From NCBI GenBank assembly GCA_003251635.1, contig QKEW01000009.1:1-42037 (forward strand): a stretch of 42,037 nt of DNA, read 5' to 3'. Shown here piece after piece: positions 28,537-35,920 of this stretch. The position numbers were made by a program, and so were the translations under genes. Under the pieces are notes generated by a model. It was not told where the DNA came from. It made no database searches and saw nothing but the letters and a program-made list of their open reading frames with translations. Source of the stretch: a bacterium (lineage in GTDB: Bacteria; Patescibacteriota; Minisyncoccia; Moranbacterales; GWC2-37-73). Position 1 is the stretch's first letter, and each line of letters begins with the position of its first letter.

Positions 28537-29487
28537 TTAAATCTTGAAATAGTCCCGGTACCAATCAATAAAATTCTTGATCCCTTGTTCAATGCGCGTG
28601 GTTGGCTCCCAGCCCATTTTTCGCAGTTTTGAAATGTCCGCCACGGTAGCTGGCACATCACCCGGTTGAATTGGCATCATTTTCTTTTGAGCCTCTTTGC
28701 CTAAATTCTCCTCAATCACTTCAATAAAACGTAGCAATTTTTCTTCCCGATCTCCGCCGATATTGACCACGTCGTAGGGCAAATTGGCGTCCAAAACTGT
28801 CAAAATTCCAGAAACAATGTCATCCACATAGGTGAAATTTCGCGACATGTTGCCATGATTATACACCTCAATGGTCTTATTTTTAGATATGGCATCAGTA
28901 AAAAGAAACAAGGCCATATCAGGGCGCCCCCAGGGCCCATAGACCGTGAAGAACCTCAGGCCGGTCGTAGGAAGCTTGTAGATATGACTATAGACATGCG
29001 CCTGGAGCTCGGTAGCCTTCTTGGAGGCCGCGTAGGGAGAGATCGGCGTATCAACACTGTCACTTTCCGAAAATGGCAATTTAGTGTTGTTGCCATAGAC
29101 CGAAGAAGAAGAGGCGTAGACAAAATTTTGTATCTTATGTTTAACTGCCAAATCCAGCAAATTTTGAGTACCCAAAACATTGACTTCGTAGTAAAGCTGA
29201 GGATTTTTCAAAGAATTTCGCACTCCAGCCATGGCCGCCAAATGAATCACTTTGTCGATTTTTTCCTTGGCAAAAATTTCCGCCATTTTCTCCCGATCTC
29301 GAATGTCCGTTCGGTACAGTTGAAACTTTTGATCAGCTAAAACATTTTTAACCCTATCCTCCTTAAGTTGAGGGTCATAGTAATCATTGAAATTATCCAC
29401 CAAAACCACCTCATCACCCCGCTCAATCAAAGCTTTGGCTGTGTGACAACCGATAAATCCAGCTCCACCCGTGATAAGAATTTTCAT
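28537..29487 (-). CDS. NAD-dependent epimerase (UDP-glucuronate 4-epimerase-like)
   Basis: MKILITGGAGFIGCHTAKALIERGDEVVLVDNFNDYYDPQLKEDR, YASSSSVYGNNTKLPFSESDSVDTPISPYAASKKATEL. Confidence 0.92.
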   Translation of the reverse strand: MKILITGGAGFIGCHTAKALIERGDEVVLVDNFNDYYDPQLKEDRVKNVLADQKFQLYRTDIRDREKMAEIFAKEKIDKVIHLAAMAGVRNSLKNPQLYYEVNVLGTQNLLDLAVKHKIQNFVYASSSSVYGNNTKLPFSESDSVDTPISPYAASKKATELQAHVYSHIYKLPTTGLRFFTVYGPWGRPDMALFLFTDAISKNKTIEVYNHGNMSRNFTYVDDIVSGILTVLDANLPYDVVNIGGDREEKLLRFIEVIEENLGKEAQKKMMPIQPGDVPATVADISKLRKMGWEPTTRIEQGIKNFIDWYRDYFKI

Positions 29488-29505
29488 GTTTCTATGTTTT
29501 AATTA

Positions 29506-29533
29506 TTGACAAAAATAGCTAAGATGCTAAAAT
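29506..29533 (+). promoter_or_regulatory. Promoter TTGACA-N16-TAAAAT with TGC extended -10
   Basis: TTGACAAAAATAGCTAAGATGCTAAAAT. Confidence 0.7.
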
Positions 29534-29539
29534 TGGTCT

Positions 29540-29665
29540 GCGAGCTGGGGCAAGGGTAACCTCCTCTCAGCAACACCCCCAAACGTGGCTAGACGATGCC
29601 CCAGCTCGCCAAAAAAATTAACGCCTTGAGTCTCGAAACACCTGACCTTGGCGTTTTTTATTTTC
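29540..29665 (+). ncRNA. Candidate small structured RNA, family unknown
   Basis: Perfect 13-bp closing stem GCGAGCTGGGGCA (29540-29552) / TGCCCCAGCTCGC (29597-29609) starting at the predicted TSS, then terminator-like AACGCC...GGCGTTTTTTATTTT. Confidence 0.6.
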
Positions 29666-29704
29666 TTGTTTTTTTAACCTACTTAAAAAACATTTCAAAA
29701 AAAA

Positions 29705-31111
29705 TTAACTAAAAAAGCTTTTTAACCTTTTCCAGAAACTGTCCCGATTTTTCTGCTGCGTCAAAAATTCCTGGCGCAAATTTAGTTGCTGCTGAAATTG
29801 TTCAACCTTCTGCTGATTTTCCTGTTTGAAACCCTGATCACTAGCCTGCTCAATCATTTCCTGGATGCTGATAATATTTTCATTTTCCTCGGTCAATAAA
29901 TTTTCTATCTTGGTCAGACTTTCTTCATTTGGTCCACGAAAAAGATAGGACCATTTACCTTGACTTTCAACCTGTTCTATTTCCAGATCCAAAGACTGAC
30001 CCGATTGAGAAATCTTATTCTCCAAGATGACAACATCGGTTTGAAATTTTTCCAGCAATTCAAGTTCTTTTTGACGATTTTTCTCCTCCTGGGAGACCTC
30101 CGAAACTTTGACGACTTTTTCCTCGGCTTGATCGCTTTCTTCTTTAGCTGCTTCTTCTGTTTCAGATTCATCCTCGTCCACTTCAAAAGTTATCTTACAA
30201 GAAGAATTAATATCTTTTTTTTCATTATCAGAAAACTCATTCCCTATCAGATCCAAAGATTCCTTCCAATAGGTTCTGGAAGGATTACCGGCCTGTGGAA
30301 CTTTACAATCAATTCCGTAGTTATGGTTTTTGCGAATTTTATTATTCTTAACCTCAACTTCACCTAAGTCGTCATAATCCTGATAAAATTGGGAAGCGAT
30401 TCCACTGGCTCCATTTTTCTCAATCAGATTGCCAGAGATTTCCATGATGGCATTGCCTAGAATAACTTCAATTCCGGATTCGTCATTTTCATAAATCTGA
30501 CAATTCTTGATAAATCCATCTATATTGTTACGGATATCAATGCCTTCCTCGCCATTATTGTAAACATAGCTATTGGAAATTTCAATTCGATTACCTTTTT
30601 GAATATAAAAGCCTTTACCATTCCCCTTGATTTTTGTGTCCGTGACTTTTAATTTCCCATTACCCGCCAATATATTAATTCCAATTCCTCCGGAGTTCTC
30701 CACTATGCAGCTTTCAAATTCAACCGAGGCACCCGCTTCCACTACCACCCCATAGGATCCGCCGGAAATTGTCAGGTTTTCAAAGTGAACATCATCTTTA
30801 GCGGTGATCCCACCCACAATAACAACACCGCTTTTGCTTTCTCCATAAAGACCGACTCCTTTAGGGACCGTGAAACCTCCCTCGTAACTGCCATTTTTGA
30901 TATAGATCTTGTCAGAGCTGTCCGCTTCATCCAAAGCGTCCTCTATATTTTCAAAAGGGTCATCTTTGCTGCCATCACTGTCATCGCCATCATAATCTTC
31001 ATCCACATAAAGCGAATAGCTTTCGGCTTGGATTTTGAGCGGCCCAAAGCCAACCGATATTCCAGTCAATACAGCTAACAAAGAAATAAAAGTAAAAAAT
31101 TTTTTTCGCAT
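29705..31111 (-). CDS. Secreted right-handed beta-helix protein with C-terminal coiled coil
   Basis: Signal peptide; LYVDEDYDGDDSDGSKDDPFENIEDALDEADSSDKIYIKNGSY (DUF1565-like) and repeated N/I-rich beta-helix rungs. Confidence 0.85.
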   Translation of the reverse strand: MRKKFFTFISLLAVLTGISVGFGPLKIQAESYSLYVDEDYDGDDSDGSKDDPFENIEDALDEADSSDKIYIKNGSYEGGFTVPKGVGLYGESKSGVVIVGGITAKDDVHFENLTISGGSYGVVVEAGASVEFESCIVENSGGIGINILAGNGKLKVTDTKIKGNGKGFYIQKGNRIEISNSYVYNNGEEGIDIRNNIDGFIKNCQIYENDESGIEVILGNAIMEISGNLIEKNGASGIASQFYQDYDDLGEVEVKNNKIRKNHNYGIDCKVPQAGNPSRTYWKESLDLIGNEFSDNEKKDINSSCKITFEVDEDESETEEAAKEESDQAEEKVVKVSEVSQEEKNRQKELELLEKFQTDVVILENKISQSGQSLDLEIEQVESQGKWSYLFRGPNEESLTKIENLLTEENENIISIQEMIEQASDQGFKQENQQKVEQFQQQLNLRQEFLTQQKNRDSFWKRLKSFFS

Positions 31112-31155
31112 GACTTAATTTTAACTTAAAAATAGTGACAAATCAATAAAAAATG

Positions 31156-32547
31156 TTACTTAAGTTTTTCATTCAAATAAGTCTCCAATTCTTCGATTTG
31201 AATAGTTTCTTGCTTCATACTGTCACGATCGCGGACTGTCACTGTTCCCTTTTCCAAACTGTCAAAATCAACCGTCACGCAATAAGGCGTACCGATTTCA
31301 TCTTGGCGACGATAGCGCTTGCCGACATTGCCGTTATCATCAAATTCGCACATCCACTGCAGTTTCAAATTGTCATAAATTTCGCGAGCTTTTTTGACCA
31401 ACTCCGCCTTATTTTTCAAAAGCGGGAACACCGCCAGTTTTATCGGTGCCAAACGATGAGGGAGTTTCAAAACCGTTCGCTCACTGCCATCTTCCAACTT
31501 TTCTTCCGAATAAGCTTCGGTAATAACCGCCAAAAATGTTCGGTCCACTCCCACCGAAGTTTCCACTACATGTGGCATATATTTTTCACCGGTTACCGGA
31601 TCTTGGTAGGATAAATCCTTGCCGGAAAATTTGGAGTGCTGTGACAAATCATAGTCAGTTCGATAGTGAATTCCTTCCATTTCTTTGAAACCAAATGGGA
31701 ACTTGTACTCAATATCCCAAGCTGCTTTGGCATAAAAAACCAAATTTTCATGCTCATGCCAATTGAGATTTTCTTTCTTAATTCCCAAATCCAAATAATA
31801 TTGCCAACGTCTTTTTCGCCAGTCCTCATAAACATCCATAGCTCCTTTTGGCGCCAAAAACATTTGCATCTCCATTTGTTCAAACTCTCTTTTTCGAAAA
31901 ATAAACTGGCGAGCTGTAATTTCATTACGAAAAGCTTTTCCAATTTGAGCAATACCAAAAGGAATTTTTTGGCGAGTCGAATCCAAAACATTTTTAAAGT
32001 TAATATAAATTCCCTGACAAGTTTCTCCTCGCAAATAGGCCGGGTCATCACCCCAGTTACCGGTAAAATTTCCCAAATTTGACTTAACCAAAAGGTTAAA
32101 CTTCTTGGCCTCGGAAAAATCACTGGCTCCACACTTCGGACATTTAATTTTATCCTTGTTTTCCTTCATCAATTTATTTATTTCATCCTCGCTCATTTTC
32201 TCATCCGCAAAAACTCCTGCGTCTTCCAAAAGATGATCAACTCGACTGCGAGTATGACAATTTCTACATTCAGTCAGTGGATCAGCAAAACCACCCACGT
32301 GACCTGAAGCTTCCCAGACCCTTGGGTGCATAAAAATAGAGCTATCTAATCCAACAATGTTTTCATTTTCTTGAACCATTGCTTTCCACCAAGCTGCCTT
32401 AATGTTATTGGCAAGTTCTGTCCCATAAGGACCAAAATCATACACAGCTGCAAATCCTCCATAAATTTCTGAAGAAGGAAAAACAAAACCGCGCCTTTTG
32501 CAAAGCGAAACGATCTTTTCCATAGTCACATTTTTTTGTTCACTCAT
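31156..32547 (-). CDS. glyS: Glycyl-tRNA synthetase (class II, single-chain)
   Basis: KIVSLCKRRGFVFPSSEIYGGFAAVYDFGPYGTELANNIK, GIAQIGKAFRNEITARQFIFRKREFEQMEMQMF, PHVVETSVGVDRTFLAV. Confidence 0.97.
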   Translation of the reverse strand: MSEQKNVTMEKIVSLCKRRGFVFPSSEIYGGFAAVYDFGPYGTELANNIKAAWWKAMVQENENIVGLDSSIFMHPRVWEASGHVGGFADPLTECRNCHTRSRVDHLLEDAGVFADEKMSEDEINKLMKENKDKIKCPKCGASDFSEAKKFNLLVKSNLGNFTGNWGDDPAYLRGETCQGIYINFKNVLDSTRQKIPFGIAQIGKAFRNEITARQFIFRKREFEQMEMQMFLAPKGAMDVYEDWRKRRWQYYLDLGIKKENLNWHEHENLVFYAKAAWDIEYKFPFGFKEMEGIHYRTDYDLSQHSKFSGKDLSYQDPVTGEKYMPHVVETSVGVDRTFLAVITEAYSEEKLEDGSERTVLKLPHRLAPIKLAVFPLLKNKAELVKKAREIYDNLKLQWMCEFDDNGNVGKRYRRQDEIGTPYCVTVDFDSLEKGTVTVRDRDSMKQETIQIEELETYLNEKLK

Positions 32548-32565
32548 ATTTTTTTCAAAAAATTA

Positions 32566-32622
32566 AAAATAAAAAAATCCGTCCTTCAAATGCCATCTTC
32601 AAAAAATGACAATTACAGGACG
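32566..32622 (-). terminator. Terminator/attenuator hairpin upstream of glyS
   Basis: Minus strand CGTCCT...TGTCAT-TTTTTGAAG-ATGGCA...AGGACG-GATTTTTTTATTTTT, ending ~20 nt before glyS ATG (32547). Confidence 0.65.
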
Positions 32623-32862
32623 AATTTCAAGATAAGAATCCGCCTTGCCCCGTACATTTTTCGAAAGATATTTCTAAAATCTTCTAAAACAATGCGGGAC
32701 CTCGAAACATCATTGAATCTTAATATAGCAATCAAAAATGTTTACGGGGCGGTTCCACCCACTTTCCCCGAAAATCTCGGAGCATCTTTAAATTTTCATT
32801 TGAGACCTATGCCCGGGCCAAAACCCTGGCGCGAAGAGCTTGCCAAAACTTTCTCATCTCGC
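32566..32862 (-). promoter_or_regulatory. Structured glyS leader with T-box-like core
   Basis: GGGTGGAACCGCC at 32760-32748 (minus) resembles AGGGTGGNACCGCG; 15-bp helix 32647-32661/32734-32750; leader followed by terminator and glyS. Confidence 0.45.
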
Positions 32863-32866
32863 GCCC

Positions 32867-32894
32867 ATTATAGCATATTGACACAAAAGGTCAA
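32867..32894 (-). promoter_or_regulatory. Promoter TTGACC-N16-TATAAT with TGC extended -10 (glyS direction)
   Basis: TTGACCTTTTGTGTCAATATGCTATAAT on minus strand. Confidence 0.75.
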
Positions 32895-32906
32895 GCGTGC
32901 TAGAAT
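32878..32906 (+). promoter_or_regulatory. Promoter TTGACA-N17-TAGAAT with TGC extended -10 (helicase direction)
   Basis: TTGACACAAAAGGTCAAGCGTGCTAGAAT, overlapping the divergent minus-strand promoter. Confidence 0.7.
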
Positions 32907-32912
32907 AAATTT

Positions 32913-33112
32913 CTATGTTAATACCTTGAACTATCTCGTGTATCTAAACATAGTTTTTAATTTCATTGTTTAGCCAACGAGATTTATTCCTCAAATCCCC
33001 GTGGATTAATGAGGACCGACTAACTTCGTTTACTTTCAAGTAAAAGCTACAACAAGCCAAAATAAACGTTATTCCAACAAAAAACCCTTGGTTTTGGTGT
33101 TTTTTGTTGAAT
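32913..33112 (+). promoter_or_regulatory. Structured ~200-nt 5' leader or sRNA upstream of DEAD-box helicase
   Basis: Serial hairpins: ATCTCGT...CTAAACA/TGTTTAG...ACGAGAT; CCTCA-AATCC-CCGT-GGATT-AA-TGAGG; TTTACTTTCAAGTAAA; CAACAAAAAAC/GTTTTTTGTTG. Confidence 0.5.
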
Positions 33113-33132
33113 TTCAACGTTTCTAAAATTCA

Positions 33133-34359
33133 GTGAATAATCGAAAATTCCACTCCAACGAAAGAAGGTCTTTCACAAAGACCTCCGCAGCCCATCAAGG
33201 CAATCGGCGCAATAGATTTAATCAATCTCGCAAAAGACGCTTTGCCGGCAAATCAATTGACATCACAAAATTTGTCAACAAAATTACCGCTCCTATTGCT
33301 GAGGAGAAATTCCAATCCAAGATACTTTTTGCAGACTTCCCCTTGGATCAAAGATTGAAAATAAATATTTCTAAGCAAGGTTTTAAAAGCCCGACCGAAA
33401 TTCAAGAAAAAACTATTCCTTTGATCCTTAAGGGTCAGGATTTAATTGGTTTGGCCAATACCGGAACCGGAAAAACCGGAGCTTTTCTGATTCCAATGAT
33501 TGAGAAAATTTTGCAAAATCCTCGCGAAAAACTTTTAATTATCGCCCCAACCCGTGAATTGGCACTTCAAATCCAAGAAGAATTTCGAAAATTTTGTGCC
33601 AATTTGAAAATAAACTCGGTTGTCTTGGTTGGTGGTGCCAACATCAGACCGCAAATCAACCTCCTGCATTCCCCTCACAATGTTATCATTGGTACTCCGG
33701 GTCGTCTAAAAGATTTGGTTAACCGAAAAAAACTTTTTTTGCAAAATGTTACTAATGTTGTTTTAGATGAAGCTGACCAAATGCTAGATATGGGATTTGT
33801 GCCGGACATCCGCTTCTTGCTTTCCCTGACTAAGTCAGAAAAGCAAACCCTGCTTTTTTCCGCCACGTTGGCACCTGAAATCGAAAAACTCAGCAATGAA
33901 TTTTTAAAAAATCCCGTTAAGGTTTCCATCAAAACTCGCGATACTTCCGAGTGCGTGGATCAGGATGTGATTCGAATCCAGCGCCATGAGGATAAAATTG
34001 AAGTTCTTGGCAATCTCTTGTCTGAAAACTCTTTCCAGAAAGTTTTAGTATTTTCCAGAACCAAACATGGAGCCGAAAAGCTTTCCAAGGCTCTTTTTCA
34101 CAAAGGCTTCAAGAGCGAATCAATTCATGGCAATAAATCTCAAGCCAAAAGACAAAAAGCTCTCCAGTTATTCAAGGAAGATTTTATCCAGATATTGGTT
34201 GCCACCGATGTAGCCGCTCGCGGGCTGGATATTCCAAACGTTTCCCATGTTATCAATTTTGATGTGCCAGCCACTTTTGAAGATTATGTTCACCGCATTG
34301 GACGTACTGGTCGCGCTGGAAAAATTGGCAGCGCCCTAACCTTCATTGAAAGTCGCTAG
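33133..34359 (+). CDS. DEAD-box ATP-dependent RNA helicase (RhlE/CsdA type)
   Basis: ANTGTGKTGAFLIP, PTRELALQIQ, VLDEADQMLDMGF, LFSATL, HRIGRTGRAG; GTG start. Confidence 0.96.
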   Translation: MNNRKFHSNERRSFTKTSAAHQGNRRNRFNQSRKRRFAGKSIDITKFVNKITAPIAEEKFQSKILFADFPLDQRLKINISKQGFKSPTEIQEKTIPLILKGQDLIGLANTGTGKTGAFLIPMIEKILQNPREKLLIIAPTRELALQIQEEFRKFCANLKINSVVLVGGANIRPQINLLHSPHNVIIGTPGRLKDLVNRKKLFLQNVTNVVLDEADQMLDMGFVPDIRFLLSLTKSEKQTLLFSATLAPEIEKLSNEFLKNPVKVSIKTRDTSECVDQDVIRIQRHEDKIEVLGNLLSENSFQKVLVFSRTKHGAEKLSKALFHKGFKSESIHGNKSQAKRQKALQLFKEDFIQILVATDVAARGLDIPNVSHVINFDVPATFEDYVHRIGRTGRAGKIGSALTFIESR

Positions 34360-34380
34360 ACTTAAGACATTTTCAAACAA

Positions 34381-34414
34381 AAAAAGCGTCGACCTAAATC
34401 TGGCGCTTTTTTTA
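34381..34414. terminator. Bidirectional terminator between helicase and murD
   Basis: AAAAAGCGTCGACCTAAATCTGGCGCTTTTTTTATTT. Confidence 0.7.
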
Positions 34415-34435
34415 TTTACAAAAACAAATATTTCC

Positions 34436-35833
34436 CTATTTCAAAGCTTGGACAATTCCCTTGAATTTATCACCTCGATCAAACTCATTTAGAAATAAAC
34501 CGAAACTGGCTGCTCCTGGTGAAAGCAAGATCACGTCTCCAGCTCCAGCCAATGCTAAGGCTTGCGCTACGGCTTCATCCATCGAATCTACAATTTTTAT
34601 TTCTCGCTGATCATTTTCCGGCATGTTCTTCTTGATTTTTAAAACCAGATTTTCCGTAGCATTGCCCTTAAGCAAAACAATGCCTTTGACCTTCTCGGCA
34701 ATTTCCTTTCCCAATTCAGAAAAATCCAAGCTCTTGTCAGTCCCGCCAGCAATCAAAACCATCGGCTGATCAAAACAGCTCAAAGCGGAGACGGCTGCAT
34801 CCGGAATGGTGGCAGCTGTATCGTTATAAAATTTGATTTGATTGAACTCTCGCACAAATTCCAGGCGATGCGAAATTCCCTTTAAATTTTTTACGGCCTT
34901 TTTAATTTGAACGGTCTCAATTCCAAAAACATAGCAAGCACTAATTGCCGCCATTAAATTCGAAAGATTATGTCGGCCTAAAATCTTCAACTCCGACAAA
35001 TCGACCAATTTCTTAACATCAATTCCGTCATTGAGAAAAATTGCCTCGCCATCAAGGAAAACGGACTTTTCTCCCTGAATCGGCGAATAAGAAAAACGAA
35101 AAAGTTGGGATAGGGCTTGTTGGGAAATTTCTCCAAGCAATTTATCATCCTGATTGATAACCAGCCAATCTCGACTTTTTTGAGAAGAAAAAATATATTT
35201 CTTATCTCGAATATAGGCCTCCATTGTTTTATAGTAATTCAGATGATCCGACAAAATATTTTTAAAAACAGCAATCTGCGGACTAAGACCAGCTCTACCC
35301 AAAGCCGCCAAGCGCCAACTGGAAAGCTCAAAAACTACAACTGAATTTTTCTTCAAAAGACTGAGACGATCCAAAACTGAAGTTTGACCTATCCCTACTT
35401 TCACCGGATTCTTTCCGGCCGCCTTTAAAATTTCATAAATAAAAACCGAGGTGGTAGTTTTTCCCTTACTGCCAGTAACTCCAATGATCGGATTTTTACA
35501 GAGCTTAAAAAAAAGACCGGAATCCACTTCAACTGGCACCTTAGCTTCCAAGGCCAATCTTATGTTTTTGTCTTGCCAAGAAACTGACGGGTTTTTGATA
35601 ACCATATCAACCTTGGTAAAATCTTCCGGACGATGTTGACCCAAAACATATTTAATATTTTTAAGACCTTTTAATTTCTCCAAAGATTCAGATAATTGAT
35701 CTTGGGTTTTTATGTCAGTCACTAGAATCTGAGCGCCACAAGCCGCCAAAAATTTAATTGTCCCGACTCCGCCACCATGTAGACCCAGTCCCATAACGGT
35801 AACTTTTTTGTTTTTAAAAAAAGAAGTTTCCAT
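34436..35833 (-). CDS. murD: UDP-N-acetylmuramoylalanine--D-glutamate ligase
   Basis: GVTGSKGKTTTSVFIYEIL, FELSSWRL, NDTAATIPDAAVSALSCF, ILLSPGAASFGLFLNEFDRGDKF. Confidence 0.95.
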   Translation of the reverse strand: METSFFKNKKVTVMGLGLHGGGVGTIKFLAACGAQILVTDIKTQDQLSESLEKLKGLKNIKYVLGQHRPEDFTKVDMVIKNPSVSWQDKNIRLALEAKVPVEVDSGLFFKLCKNPIIGVTGSKGKTTTSVFIYEILKAAGKNPVKVGIGQTSVLDRLSLLKKNSVVVFELSSWRLAALGRAGLSPQIAVFKNILSDHLNYYKTMEAYIRDKKYIFSSQKSRDWLVINQDDKLLGEISQQALSQLFRFSYSPIQGEKSVFLDGEAIFLNDGIDVKKLVDLSELKILGRHNLSNLMAAISACYVFGIETVQIKKAVKNLKGISHRLEFVREFNQIKFYNDTAATIPDAAVSALSCFDQPMVLIAGGTDKSLDFSELGKEIAEKVKGIVLLKGNATENLVLKIKKNMPENDQREIKIVDSMDEAVAQALALAGAGDVILLSPGAASFGLFLNEFDRGDKFKGIVQALK

Positions 35834-35920
35834 AAATTTCAATTTCAAACAAAAAAGAAAAATCAGCCTAGAACAATTTTTCTTTTATTGACTTCAATTT
35901 AGTCTTAAAAAATAATTTAA

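Noticed and set aside
29540-29609. SRP (4.5S) RNA or tRNA-like element
   Set aside because: No SRP helix-8 GGAA tetraloop/AGCA loop and no TTCGA T-loop despite suggestive size and a closing stem followed by CA.
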